The notes beneath the pieces are model-generated. The model searched no databases. It saw only the letters and a list, made by a program, of their open reading frames with translations, and was not told the origin of the DNA. DNA of 45,068 nucleotides. Origin: Nocardioides sp. (GTDB lineage: Bacteria > Actinomycetota > Actinomycetes > Propionibacteriales > Nocardioidaceae). The translations under genes were made by a program, and so were the position numbers. Numbering within the stretch: position 1 is the first letter of the stretch; each line of letters opens with the position of its first letter. The stretch lies in the NCBI RefSeq assembly GCF_025964975.1, contig NZ_JAOPXV010000131.1, positions 1 to 45,068 on the forward strand, given 5' to 3'. Of this stretch, positions 8,204-17,194 are shown piece by piece.

Positions 8204-9021
8204 CGTTCTCGATCGTGGTTCGTTCCGACGACGGAGAGTCGTGGGGGGTGGCAGTCGCCTCGAAGTTCCTGGCCGTCGGCTCTGCCGTCCCGGCCGCTGT
8301 GGCCGGCGTCGGAGCCATCGCCACCCAGGCCGATGCCAACGTGTCCTACAAGTTCCTTGCCCTCGCGCACCTCGACGACGGCGCGACCGCACCCATCGCT
8401 CTGGAGCGCCTGCTCGCCGAGGACGACAAGCGCGACCACCGGCAGGTCGGGATCGTCGATGTCGAAGGCACGGCCGCCAGCCACACCGGGGCCGAGTGCT
8501 ACGCCTGGGCCGGCGGGCGCACCGGCCCGGGATACGCCATCCAGGGCAACATCCTCGCCGGACCCGAGGTCGTCGAGGCTATGGAGACCGCCTGGCTCTC
8601 CTCGGCCGGCGCCTCCCTGGCCCGGCGCCTGACGGCCGCGCTCAAGGCCGGGGACGACGCCGGCGGCGACTCCCGGGGGCGGCAGGCGGCCGCGCTGCTG
8701 GTGGTCAAGGACGGAGCAGGGTACGGCGGTCTCGACGACGTCGCTGCCGACCTGCGCGTCGACGACCACGCCGATCCCGTTGCGGAGCTGGTCCGGCTCC
8801 TCGACCTCAACGACCTCTATCTCACTGCCTCGACCGACGACGAGAAGGTCCCGGTCGACGGCGCCCTGCGCGACCGGCTGGACGAGCGGGCACGAGCCGA
8901 TGGGCGCGCGGACTTCCCCGCCTGGGTGGGCGCCGAGAACTACGAGATGCGCGTGGCCGAGGACTTCAGCTGGGTCGACCGGCGAGTCCTCGACATCATC
9001 GGCATCACGCCTCCGGCTTGA
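8200..9021 (+). CDS. DUF1028 family protein (Ntn-hydrolase-like fold)
   Basis: 273 residues. The N-terminus MTFSIVVRSDDGESWGVAVA with the later KFLAVGSAVPAAVAGVGAIATQ and GYAIQGNILAGPEVVEAM is characteristic of DUF1028, a family with an N-terminal-nucleophile-hydrolase-like fold and no settled substrate. The C-terminal part (LLDLNDLYLTAS) matches the short helical tail often present. No signal peptide, so cytoplasmic. It converges with the methyltransferase gene and their 3' ends overlap by 17 bp. Confidence 0.85.
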   Translation: MTFSIVVRSDDGESWGVAVASKFLAVGSAVPAAVAGVGAIATQADANVSYKFLALAHLDDGATAPIALERLLAEDDKRDHRQVGIVDVEGTAASHTGAECYAWAGGRTGPGYAIQGNILAGPEVVEAMETAWLSSAGASLARRLTAALKAGDDAGGDSRGRQAAALLVVKDGAGYGGLDDVAADLRVDDHADPVAELVRLLDLNDLYLTASTDDEKVPVDGALRDRLDERARADGRADFPAWVGAENYEMRVAEDFSWVDRRVLDIIGITPPA

Positions 9022-9601
9022 TTGCCAGCACGTTGAACTCGTTGTAGATGAACGCCTTGCCCGTGAAGCGCGGGAAGGGGAAGCTGCGCCACATCTCGGG
9101 TCGCAGGCCCAGGGCGGTCGCGAGATCCATCAGGTCCTCCCCGGTGGTCCACCGGATGTGGGTGGGGTCGGAGGCGTAGCCCCGCTCCTGCGGGCAGATG
9201 AACAGCACCTTGCCGCCCGGACGCAGCCACGGCAGGTAGGACTCGACCACCTCCCGACCCATCTCGGGCGTCAGGTGCTCGATGACGTGCGCGAGCAGCA
9301 GCCCGTCGAAGTAGCCGGCCCGACGCTCGGGAGCGGTCTCCCACTCCTCGGTCGTGTAGGCCACGTGGCCCTCGGCCCGGGCGATCGCGATCGAGGTGGG
9401 GTTGTGGTCGACACCCACGGACCCGGCGGGCAGCGTGGGCAGATTGCGCCCGATGCCGCACCCCACGTCGAGGGTGCGGCCGAGGCCGTGCCGGCGCAGG
9501 TTCCACTGATAGGGCGCCTGGACGTTGAGCACCCGTTTCCAGGTGGCGTTCTGCTTGCGTTGCAGTCGTTCGGCGTAGTCCGAGCCCTCCGTGTCGCGCA
9601 T
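9005..9601 (-). CDS. Class I SAM-dependent methyltransferase
   Basis: 198 residues with a Rossmann methyltransferase core: LDVGCGIGRN (motif I, SAM glycine loop) near residues 44-53, GSVGVDHNPTSIAIAR (motif II), FDGLLLAHVIEHL (motif IV) and LRPGGKVLFICPQERGY (motif V/VI). The closing part, RFTGKAFIYNEFNVLA, may form the substrate lid. The substrate is not predictable. The ATG at 9601 lies 6 nt after TAGGTT, so its mRNA should be leaderless; it diverges from glpK with only 70 bp between start codons. Confidence 0.85.
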   Translation of the reverse strand: MRDTEGSDYAERLQRKQNATWKRVLNVQAPYQWNLRRHGLGRTLDVGCGIGRNLPTLPAGSVGVDHNPTSIAIARAEGHVAYTTEEWETAPERRAGYFDGLLLAHVIEHLTPEMGREVVESYLPWLRPGGKVLFICPQERGYASDPTHIRWTTGEDLMDLATALGLRPEMWRSFPFPRFTGKAFIYNEFNVLAIKPEA

Positions 9602-9607
9602 GCGGAG

Positions 9608-9613
9608 AACCTA
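9608..9613 (-). promoter_or_regulatory. -10-like hexamer TAGGTT (methyltransferase)
   Basis: TAGGTT, 6 nt before ATG 9601. It faces away from an identical hexamer that serves glpK, so two leaderless promoters lie back to back within 70 bp. Confidence 0.55.
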
Positions 9614-9659
9614 CTGGAAACGACTCGGGCCCAGGCGGCGTACCCCCTCCGAATCCCAC

Positions 9660-9665
9660 TAGGTT
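9660..9665 (+). promoter_or_regulatory. -10-like hexamer TAGGTT (glpK)
   Basis: TAGGTT, 6 nt before ATG 9672, with no Shine-Dalgarno sequence between. Confidence 0.55.
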
Positions 9666-9671
9666 GGCTCC

Positions 9672-11141
9672 ATGTCCGTCCTCGCCATCGATGCAGGTAC
9701 GACCGGAGTCACCGCCGTCGTCGTCAGTCCCCAGGGCCACGTCGTCGCCAAGGGTTACCAGGAGTTCCACCAGCACTTCCCGCGGCCCGGGTGGGTCGAG
9801 CACGCGCCGGAGGAGATCTGGCAGGCCACCCTCGAGGCGACCCGCGAGGTGCTGACCAAGGTCGACGCCGACGAGCTCACCGCGATCGGCATCACCAACC
9901 AGCGCGAGACGATCGTCCTGTGGGACCGCGAGACGCTCGGCTCCCCGAGGCGCGCGATCGTGTGGCAGGACCGACGTACGGCCGACATCTGCACCCGCCT
10001 GCGCGACGAGGGGCACGAGGAGCGGGTGAGCGAGTTGACCGGGCTGCGGCTCGACCCCTACTTCTCCGGCACCAAGCTGATGTGGCTCGCCGAGCACGAG
10101 CCCCACACGTGGGCGCTCGTCCAGTCCGGTCGCTACGCCGTGGGGACCGTCGACTCCTACCTCATCGCCCGGATGACCCGCGGCACGTGGCACGTCACCG
10201 ACGTCTCCAACGCATCACGCACCCTGCTCTTCGACCTCGAGGCCGGCGACTGGTCCGACGAGCTGTGCCAGCTCTTCGGCGTACCCCGCGACGCGCTCCC
10301 CGACCTCGTCCCCAACTGGGGGGAGGTCGCGCCCACCGAGCCCTCGGTGTTCCTCGGCCTGTCTCTGCCCATCGCGGGCATCGCGGGCGACCAGCAGTCG
10401 GCCCTCTTCGGCCAGACCTGCTTCGACGTGGGCGACTCGAAGTGCACGTACGGCACCGGGTCCTTCATCCTCACCAACACGGGCACCACCATCCAGCGCT
10501 CCGACGCCGGGCTGCTCAACACCGCCGCCTGGCGCTCACCGGACGGCACCCTCACCTACGCCAACGAGGGCGCCATCTTCGTGACCGGCGCCGCCGTGCA
10601 GTGGCTGCGGGACGGTCTCCAGATCGTGGGCTCCGCGGCCGAGACCGCGGCCGTCGCCATGACCGTGCACGACACCGGCGGTGTCGTGTTCGTGCCAGCC
10701 CTCACCGGGCTCGGTGCCCCCCACTGGGACCCGCATGCCCGCGGACTGATCATCGGCATCACCCGCGGCACGACCCGCGGCCACATCGTCCGCGCGACGC
10801 TGGAGGCCATCGCCTTCGAGGTGCGCGACGTGCTCGAGACCATGCCCGGGATCACCTCCTTGCGCGTCGACGGCGGTGCGGCCGCCAACGACTTCCTGTG
10901 CCAGATCCAGGCCGACCAGGTCGGACTGCCGGTCGAACGCCCCCAGATCGTCGAGACCACGGCGTTGGGTGCGGCCTTCCTCGCGGGCCTGGGCACCGGC
11001 CTGTGGGACTCCACGGAGGCATTGCGCGAGACCTGGTCGCTCGACCAACGCTTCGAGCCCCGGGCTGACCGCGATCAGGCGGACCGCGCGCACGGACGCT
11101 GGAAGGACGCCGTCGAGCGGTCCAAGGGCTGGGCTGTCTAG
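9672..11141 (+). CDS. glpK: Glycerol kinase (FGGY family)
   Basis: 489 residues, the normal length. Converts glycerol and ATP to glycerol 3-phosphate, feeding phospholipid synthesis and glycolysis. FGGY features in order: phosphate loop DAGTTGVTA at the N-terminus, GITNQRET, VWQDRRTA, SGTKLMWL, the second-domain loop CTYGTGSFILTNTG, and GGAAANDFLCQIQAD near the C-terminus. No uptake facilitator or glpD lies beside it. It ends in a perfect hairpin shared with the convergent neighbour. Confidence 0.95.
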   Translation: MSVLAIDAGTTGVTAVVVSPQGHVVAKGYQEFHQHFPRPGWVEHAPEEIWQATLEATREVLTKVDADELTAIGITNQRETIVLWDRETLGSPRRAIVWQDRRTADICTRLRDEGHEERVSELTGLRLDPYFSGTKLMWLAEHEPHTWALVQSGRYAVGTVDSYLIARMTRGTWHVTDVSNASRTLLFDLEAGDWSDELCQLFGVPRDALPDLVPNWGEVAPTEPSVFLGLSLPIAGIAGDQQSALFGQTCFDVGDSKCTYGTGSFILTNTGTTIQRSDAGLLNTAAWRSPDGTLTYANEGAIFVTGAAVQWLRDGLQIVGSAAETAAVAMTVHDTGGVVFVPALTGLGAPHWDPHARGLIIGITRGTTRGHIVRATLEAIAFEVRDVLETMPGITSLRVDGGAAANDFLCQIQADQVGLPVERPQIVETTALGAAFLAGLGTGLWDSTEALRETWSLDQRFEPRADRDQADRAHGRWKDAVERSKGWAV

Positions 11142-11154
11142 GTCCGCGACCTAG
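11138..11154. terminator. Short perfect hairpin spanning two convergent stop codons
   Basis: CTAGGTC CGC GACCTAG is a perfect 7-bp inverted repeat with a 3-nt loop. Its two arms contain the TAG of glpK and, on the other strand, the TAG of the coiled-coil protein gene. GGCTG and CAGCC just outside could extend the stem. There is no T run, so it may slow or pause rather than fully end transcription from both sides. Confidence 0.5.
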
Positions 11155-12041
11155 CCTGGCAGCCGGGCGAGCGCCGCCTCGGCCCTGGCCAGCTGGGTCT
11201 CCGTCTCGGCCAGCGCGTCCTCGGCCTCCGACTTCACGTCCTCGGCGTCGACGAGCTCGTCGTCGTTCTCCTCGAGGTCGCTCTCGAGCTGGGCGATCCG
11301 GCCCTTCAGCTCCTCGACCTCCGCCTGGAGCTGGAGGGCACGTGCCTGGAGCGCATCTATGTCCGCGACGGCGGTGGCCAGCGCCTCGCGTGAGGCGTCG
11401 ACCTCGGCACGGGCATCCTCCACGGCGCGGGCAGCGGCGGCCCTCGCCTTCTCGTCGGCCTCGGGGTCGGGCACGACGTGCAGCTCGGGTCGCGGCGGCG
11501 GTGTCGCGTCGCGGGGAGCTGCGGCGAAGCCCCGCGCCTCCGGCACGGCCAACGAGGCCGCAACGTCGACCTCGCCCACCCCGGTGGCGCTCAGCGCAGC
11601 GACCAGGAGACCACTGCGGACCGCTGCCGCCGCGCCCTCGTCGACCATCGCCGCCGTCAGCGTCGCCTCCACCTGGTCGGCCACGGCCTCGGTGACCTTG
11701 ACGCCCTCCTCGTGGGCGAGCCCTCGAGCCTGGCTGGTGACGGCCGCCGTCAGCTGGCGGCGTTGACGCGTCAAGGCCCTGAGCTCCTCGCCGTCGAGGT
11801 TGGCCTGGGCCTCCCGCAGGGCGGTCCCCACCGCGAGCACCTGCTCCACCTGCGGAGCGTCGCGCCGGACGAGCAGGTTGACGACCCACGCCGCGAGGGA
11901 CGGCTTCTTCAGTGCCTTGACCCGCGCCGCGAAGGACTTGTCGGCCTTGTGCTCCTTCGCCAAGGCGTCTCGCGCCGGCGTGAAGTCGGCCAGAGGCAGC
12001 GCATAGAGCTCGTCGGCCAGGTCGAGGAGCGGGTCGGTCAC
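11151..12041 (-). CDS. Actinobacterial coiled-coil protein, function unknown
   Basis: 296 residues from GTG 12041. The N-terminal ~110 residues (DPLLDLADELYALPLADFTP, then KKPSLAAWVVNLLVRR) form a conserved-looking helical region; the last ~110 residues are strongly charged heptads (ALQARALQLQAEVEELKGR) predicted as a long coiled coil. No signal peptide or membrane segment. The start codon overlaps the GNAT stop (GTGA) yet also has TAGGAT 7 nt upstream, so both coupling and an own leaderless promoter are possible. Confidence 0.75.
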   Translation of the reverse strand: MTDPLLDLADELYALPLADFTPARDALAKEHKADKSFAARVKALKKPSLAAWVVNLLVRRDAPQVEQVLAVGTALREAQANLDGEELRALTRQRRQLTAAVTSQARGLAHEEGVKVTEAVADQVEATLTAAMVDEGAAAAVRSGLLVAALSATGVGEVDVAASLAVPEARGFAAAPRDATPPPRPELHVVPDPEADEKARAAAARAVEDARAEVDASREALATAVADIDALQARALQLQAEVEELKGRIAQLESDLEENDDELVDAEDVKSEAEDALAETETQLARAEAALARLPG

Positions 12042-12529
12042 GCCCGCGATCCTACGAGCGCATACTCCAGCTCTGTGGGGTGCGGCACCCACGGGCACTC
12101 CTGCTCCACGCCCGTCGGTCGCCAGCCCAGGTGCTCGTAGAGCCGACGGGCCCGATGGTTGGCAGCGAGCACCCACAGGCGGACCACACCGTGCTGCACG
12201 GACCGCCGGACGCCGGCCGTCGCCAGCCCGGTCCCCCATGCGGACGGGTGCACCGCGAGATGCCGCAACGACTCTTCGTCGTACGCAGCGAACGCGAGGA
12301 GCCCGTGGTCGCCGTCGACCACCTCCGTGACCACCTCCGGGTCGTCGAGCACGATGGCCCACCGCGCGAGCACCGCGTCGTCCGGGAAGGGGAACTGTTC
12401 CGCCGGGAAGACGTGGGCCAGGCCGACCAGGTTGGCAGCACGCTCCAGGTCGCGCAGAGGAGCGAGGTCCGCAACGGTCGCTCTGCGCCAGACAGCCTCG
12501 GGCCGGTCAGTCCTCATCGTCGAGGCCAT
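12038..12529 (-). CDS. GNAT-family N-acetyltransferase
   Basis: Up to 163 residues. The acetyl-CoA site is visible as LAVHPSAWGTGLATAGVRRS (the Q/RxxGxG/A loop in a degenerate form, WGTGLA), and the later NHRARRLYEHLGW is the usual motif B region. The substrate is unknown. Two starts are possible: ATG 12529 or ATG 12517 (MRTDRPEAVW); both overlap the upstream response-regulator gene, by 23 or 11 bases. Its stop overlaps the next GTG. It belongs to a regulator-GNAT-coiled-coil string on the minus strand. Confidence 0.82.
   Translation of the reverse strand: MASTMRTDRPEAVWRRATVADLAPLRDLERAANLVGLAHVFPAEQFPFPDDAVLARWAIVLDDPEVVTEVVDGDHGLLAFAAYDEESLRHLAVHPSAWGTGLATAGVRRSVQHGVVRLWVLAANHRARRLYEHLGWRPTGVEQECPWVPHPTELEYALVGSRA
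12049..12054 (-). promoter_or_regulatory. -10-like hexamer TAGGAT
   Basis: TAGGAT, 7 nt before GTG 12041, inside the last codons of the GNAT gene. May give an internal leaderless transcript for the coiled-coil protein. Confidence 0.4.
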
Positions 12530-13160
12530 GCTCGATCGCCCATCGTGTCAACTGGACCCGGTTGTTCATCTGGAGCTTGCGCAGCGTGTTCTGCACGTGG
12601 TTCTGGACAGTCCGGTGGGAGATGACGAGGCGCTCGGCGATCTGCTTGTAGCTCATCCCCTTCGCCACCATCTTGAGGATCTCGGTCTCGCGTTCGGTGA
12701 GCTCGTCACGAGGGTCGGTGGCCGGACCGTCTGCGATCCGGCGGAACTCTCCCAGCACGAGGCCGGCAAGGCCGGGCGTGAAGACCGTGTCGCCGGCCGC
12801 CACGCGGCGTACGGCGTCGAGGAGCTCCTCCCGGGAGGCGGACTTCACGAGGTAGCCCGTGGCTCCGGCCTTGACCGCCTCGAGGACGTCGGCCTGCTCC
12901 CCCGAGGCCGAGAGGATGAGCACGCGGGCCGACGGATCGTGCTGCAGCACCTGCGCGGTGACCTCGACCCCGTTGGGACCAGGGATCTGCAGGTCGAGCA
13001 CGACGACCTGGGGACGGGCCGCGGGGAAACGCGCCAAAGCCTGGTGGCCGTCAGCGGCGACCGCCACGACGTCGAACCCTGCGGCCTGCAGGTCGCGCTC
13101 CACGGCGTCGCGCCACATCGGGTGGTCGTCGACGACCATGATCCGGATCGGGTCACTCAT
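12507..13160 (-). CDS. NarL/LuxR-family response regulator
   Basis: 217 residues from ATG 13160. Receiver domain: acidic pocket VVDDH at 10-13, phospho-acceptor Asp56 in VVLDLQIPG, switch residues in LILSASG and Lys in YLVKSAS. The C-terminal LuxR helix-turn-helix is LTERETEILKMVAKGMSYKQ through VISHRTVQNHVQNTLRKL. The upstream codons of the longer frame are rejected because TAGGGT lies 7 nt before this ATG. The likely partner is the MacS-like kinase at 16047-17183, on the same strand but separated by two genes. Confidence 0.9.
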   Translation of the reverse strand: MSDPIRIMVVDDHPMWRDAVERDLQAAGFDVVAVAADGHQALARFPAARPQVVVLDLQIPGPNGVEVTAQVLQHDPSARVLILSASGEQADVLEAVKAGATGYLVKSASREELLDAVRRVAAGDTVFTPGLAGLVLGEFRRIADGPATDPRDELTERETEILKMVAKGMSYKQIAERLVISHRTVQNHVQNTLRKLQMNNRVQLTRWAIEHGLDDED

Positions 13161-13167
13161 GCGGCTG

Positions 13168-13173
13168 ACCCTA
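13168..13173 (-). promoter_or_regulatory. -10-like hexamer TAGGGT (response regulator)
   Basis: TAGGGT, 7 nt before ATG 13160; decides the start and predicts a leaderless mRNA. Confidence 0.55.
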
Positions 13174-13194
13174 GTGCGGCAACGCCCCCTGCCA

Positions 13195-13713
13195 TCACAT
13201 CTGGTGCGAGTAGCGGCCACGCCTGTGCTGGAGCGCGTCGTCCAGCACGCCGATGGTCGCCGACTCGATCCGGCAGGTCACCTCGAGGGACCACCCCAGC
13301 TCACGGACGTCTTGCACGACGCACTCCGCCCACGTCTCGGTGTCGGCGAGTCGCGGGCCGTACGCCGAGTCCACCCACTCCGCGGCTGCGAACAGGCCCC
13401 CGGGCGCAGGCATCTGCCCGCCGAACTTCTCGGCCAGGTCATGGTGGCGCCACTCCAGCAGGTGCACCACGCAACGCTCGTGCGTCGAGCCCTGCAGCCC
13501 CTCGGCGAGGTCCGAGTCGGGATCGAGCAGGCCGACCAGGACGGGCGGCTCACCGAGGGCGACCATCAGCGAGGAGACCGTCAGTCCCACGCGACCGGCG
13601 CCGGCACCGCTGGTCCACAAGGACACCTGACCGCCCAGACGCCCCCGCAACCGACGCGCTGCGTCACGTGCTCCCTCGGGGGTGGCGAACGGGTGCTCGG
13701 AGTGGATGGTCAC
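13195..13713 (-). CDS. Flavin reductase-like FMN-binding split-barrel protein
   Basis: 172 residues from GTG 13713. The pattern QVSLWTSGAGAGRVGLTVSS followed by LGEPPVLVGLLDPDSDLAE resembles flavin-reductase-like split barrels, where the T-x-S stretch contacts FMN phosphate. HLLEWRHHDLAEKFGGQMP matches the usual central region. Redox partner unknown. Divergent from the spermidine-synthase-like gene; between them are 100 bp containing promoters for both. Confidence 0.72.
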   Translation of the reverse strand: MTIHSEHPFATPEGARDAARRLRGRLGGQVSLWTSGAGAGRVGLTVSSLMVALGEPPVLVGLLDPDSDLAEGLQGSTHERCVVHLLEWRHHDLAEKFGGQMPAPGGLFAAAEWVDSAYGPRLADTETWAECVVQDVRELGWSLEVTCRIESATIGVLDDALQHRRGRYSHQM

Positions 13714-13720
13714 GCCCGCC

Positions 13721-13726
13721 AACCTA
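13721..13726 (-). promoter_or_regulatory. -10-like hexamer TAGGTT (flavin-reductase-like gene)
   Basis: TAGGTT, 7 nt before GTG 13713, supporting that start over an in-frame ATG farther upstream. Confidence 0.5.
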
Positions 13727-13813
13727 TCCATCGGGCGCCGCGGCGCACGCCGAGCAGCACCATCGCCTGCGCCCGGTGCGCCCTCCCACTACCCTCGTGA
13801 CACCGATCCCAGC

Positions 13814-16040
13814 ATGGTGAGCCCGACCTTCCAGCAGACGGTGCCAGACCGGCCCGTCCCGTCCGCCCCGACGACACGTCCCGGCATCGCCGTCCTCTTC
13901 ACCCTGACCGCGCTCGTGGGCGCCAGCCTGCCGTTCGTCGTGCAGCCGCTGGTTGCCAAGATGATGCTGCCGAGCTTCGGCGGGGCGGCCACCGTCTGGA
14001 GCACCAGCTCGCTGTTCTTCCAGGTGCTGCTGCTCGCCGGCTACCTCTACACGCACTGGAGCACCGCCCGTCTGGGATGGCGCTGGCAGCCGCGAGCCCA
14101 CTGGCTCCTCCTCCTCCTGCCGGTGGTCGCGCTGCCCCTGGCGCTGCCGGCACCTGCGGCACCGCCCAGCGACGCCAGCCCGACCCTGTGGCTGCTGCGC
14201 GTGCTGGTCGTGATCGGCCTGCCGTTCCTGGTGCTGTCGACCACGGGTCCCCTGCTGCAGCGGTGGTACGCCTGGACCGACGGTCCTCGTTCGCAGGACC
14301 CCTACTTCTTGTTCGCCGCCACCAACCTGGGCAGCTTCGGCGGGGCTGCTCGCCTACCCCTTCCTCGTCGAGCCCCACCTCCTCGTCTCCGAGCAGAGGT
14401 GGGCGTTCTCGGTCGGCTTCGGCATCTTCGCCGCGCTCGTGGCCATGTGCGGTCTCGTGGTCACCCGTTCGGGAGGGCACTCGACCCGGGAGACGCACCC
14501 CAGCACGGCTCCCAGCGCCTCGGTCGGCCCCTCGACGCGCCGTGTCCTGGGCTGGGACGCACTCGCCTTCCTCCCGTCGTCGCTGATGCTGGCCGTCACC
14601 GCCCACCTCTCCACCGACGTCGCGGCGATCCCCCTGCTCTGGGTGGTGCCGCTCGCCATCTACCTCGCCACGTTCGTCGGGGCCTTCGCGCGGTCGAGCC
14701 GCTCCACCCCGCTCGGCGCGACCCGGCTGGCGACGGCCATGGCGTTCGTCAGCGCCCTGCTGGTGGTGGCAGACGTCCACCTCCCCGTGCTGCTCAGCAT
14801 CTCGGTGCACCTCGGCACCCTCGCCGCGGTGGGCTACGCCGCCCACGCCCGACTCGCGGTGAGCCGGCCCGAGCCGGACCACCGGACCGGCTTCTACGTC
14901 GTGGTGGCGGTCGGCGGCGCCGTGGGTGGCGTGCTCAACGGGCTGGTGGCACCTCTGATGTTCAAACCGGGTGTGGGAGTACGGCTCCACCCTGGCGGCC
15001 GTGCCGCTGCTCCTGGTGGGTCTGACCAACGCCCCCGCTGCCGTCCTCCGGCGCTATCACCCCGCCTTCCTCGCGGTGGCCGTGTTCGCCCTGCTCGTGC
15101 CGCTGGCCGCCGTCCTGGCCTGGGCGGTGTCCGTCCTCGCCGCCTGGTCGACGGCATCGGCCGTCGTCGCCCTCGTGGTGTGCGGCATCGTGGGCTGGGG
15201 GCTCACCCGGGCTCCCCTGCCCCGGCAGCGTTCCTCGCCCTCGACCTCCTGGCGGTGGGGCTGCACGACCAGTCCACGGCCGTGGCCACCGAACGCACGT
15301 TCTTCGGCAGCTACCAGGTCCTTGACCGGCCCGGCGAGCGCGTGCTCACCCACGGCACGACCAAGCACGGTGTCCAGCTGACCGCACCCGGCCTGCGCGG
15401 GGAACCCACCACCTACTACGCCCGCACCGGCCCGCTCGGAGCCGTCTTCGACGCGTTCGACCACGACGACGTCGGAGTGGTCGGGCTCGGGGCCGGCACG
15501 ATGGCGGCGTACGGCGAACCCGGCCAGCACATGACGTTCTTCGAGATCGACGAGGAGATCGCCGCCGTGGCCGCCGACCCGCGGATGTTCTCGTTCATCG
15601 AGGACTCGGAGGCCGAGATCGATGTTCAGGTGGGCGACGGTCGGCTGCTGGTCGACGAGCAGCCTGCGGGCGCCTACGACCTGGTGGTCCTGGACGCGTT
15701 CAGCTCCGACTCCATTCCCGTGCACCTCCTCACGCGGAAGGCCATCCGGGGCTTCGCCGACCGGGTCAACGCCGACGGCGCGCTGGTCGTGCACGTCAGC
15801 AACCAGGTCTTCGACCTCGAGCCCGTCCTGGCGGCGGCCGAGGAGGACCTGGGCTGGAGCGGCGTCATCGGGCAGGGCGGTAGCGGCGTGGGAGCGACGC
15901 AGAGCCGGTGGGTGGTCCTGACCCGCGACGAGGCAGCGTCAGCCTCCCTGCGTCACCGAGAGGGCTGGCGAGCCCTCGACCGCTCCCGGATCATCCGCTG
16001 GACCGACGACTACTCCTCGATCCTCGCGGTCCTGGACTGA
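13814..16040 (+). pseudogene. Fused membrane-domain/spermidine synthase-like gene with three frameshifts
   Basis: Read across frames, this is a fused protein: an N-terminal multi-helix membrane domain starting LFTLTALVGASLPFVVQPLV and a C-terminal spermidine-synthase-like Rossmann domain (DVGVVGLGAGTMAAYG, FFEIDEEIAAVA, YDLVVLDAFSSDSIPVHLLT). Such fusions are common in actinobacteria and usually called spermidine synthase, though few have been tested. Three frame changes occur: an extra G near 14342 (GGCGGGGCTG), an extra G near 14972 (CCGGGTGTGG) and a missing base near 15225. All conserved motifs survive on either side, which argues for very recent mutation or sequencing error rather than long decay. 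As given, no single frame makes the whole protein. Confidence 0.78.
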
Positions 16041-16046
16041 AGCCTC

Positions 16047-17183
16047 TCACTCAGCGCGACGCGGGACCGTGAGCTCCCACTCGGTCCCGTGGGACCCCGT
16101 GTCCAGCGTGGCACTGCCTCCGAGGTCCTCGATCCGGCCGCGGATCGACCCGGTGACCCCCATCCGGCCTTCCTCGACCGCCGACTCGAGGCGCCCGGGC
16201 GGGATGCCCGGACCGTCGTCGCGCACCGAGACCACGACCTGGTCCGGCATCGCCTCGAGCAGCACCCAGGCGCGGGCGTCGGGGCCCACGTGGTGGGCGA
16301 CGTTGTCGAGACAGGCCCCCACGGCAGCGGTGATCTCCTCCGCCACCGCGCTGGGCATGGCGACGGGGACCCCCGGCGTGGCGACCTCGACTCGGAGCCG
16401 GTGGCTGCTTCCCCGCTCCTCGAGCATCCCCGCCAGGTCGCGCTCGGCCGCGTCCGGGGTGACGGTGCCCTGCTGCCGGATCAACGACCGAAGCGCCCGC
16501 TCCTGCTCTCCCGCAAGGCCGGCCAGCTCGGCGAAGTCGGCGTTGTCGGAGCCGGTCCCGCGCCGTTGCACCAGGGCGAGCACCTGCAGCACGCCGTCGT
16601 GGACGGCCCGCGCGAGCCGGGTGCGTTCCTCGGCTGCCGCAGCGGCACGTTCGGCGAGATCGCGCTCGACGGCCATCCGCTGGAGGGACTTACACATGTA
16701 GCCGACGATCGGGCCGCCGATCATCAGCAGGAAGACGTTGCCGTAGTTGGCCTGGTCGATGCTGTCGCGCAGGGCGAGGTCGGTGACCGAGAGGATGGTC
16801 GCCGCCGCCAGTCCACCCTTCCAGTGCCACCGGATTGCCCACGCGAGCAGTGCCCCCATCACCCAGAACCCAGGGATCGTGGCGTTGAAGTCGGCGCCCT
16901 TGACCAGCGGGGTCGCCGCGAGGGAGCCGACGGCCCAGCCCAGGTCGAGCACGAAGAACATGGTCGTACGCCGACGCGCGCTGCTCGACGCCCAGATCGC
17001 GTAGCCGGTCCACGCCACCAGGGCGGCGACGACCGCGACGGCCGCCCACGGGTGGTCGTAGTTGTCGCGCCGATAGGTGTTGAGGACGATCAGGTTGAGC
17101 GTGACCACGACCCGCACCAGCGCCAGCGCACGGAACAGGCGGTCGGCCACGGCCGTCCCTGCCCGAGAGGTCGCGGCCTCCAC
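16047..17183 (-). CDS. MacS-like sensor histidine kinase
   Basis: About 378 residues from GTG 17183. Four to six membrane segments in residues ~15-165, a short linker (MCKSLQRMAVERDLAERA), then the HisKA_3 dimerisation helix with phospho-accepting His195 in TRLARAVHDGVLQVLALVQR, and an HATPase_c domain (ACLDNVAHHVG, VSVRDDGPGIPPG, GRIEDLGGSATLDT). Typical of kinases that phosphorylate NarL-type regulators, so the regulator at 12507-13160 is the natural partner. No ribosome site is visible before the GTG, which lies 11 bases after the acyltransferase stop, so co-transcription with that gene is likely. Confidence 0.85.
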   Translation of the reverse strand: MEAATSRAGTAVADRLFRALALVRVVVTLNLIVLNTYRRDNYDHPWAAVAVVAALVAWTGYAIWASSSARRRTTMFFVLDLGWAVGSLAATPLVKGADFNATIPGFWVMGALLAWAIRWHWKGGLAAATILSVTDLALRDSIDQANYGNVFLLMIGGPIVGYMCKSLQRMAVERDLAERAAAAAEERTRLARAVHDGVLQVLALVQRRGTGSDNADFAELAGLAGEQERALRSLIRQQGTVTPDAAERDLAGMLEERGSSHRLRVEVATPGVPVAMPSAVAEEITAAVGACLDNVAHHVGPDARAWVLLEAMPDQVVVSVRDDGPGIPPGRLESAVEEGRMGVTGSIRGRIEDLGGSATLDTGSHGTEWELTVPRRAE

Positions 17184-17194
17184 GCCGCGAGTGG

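Noticed and set aside
13814..16040. Programmed ribosomal frameshifting in the spermidine-synthase-like gene
   Set aside because: Three shifts in differing directions without slippery heptamers or nearby pseudoknot-like structures; mutation or sequencing error is simpler.
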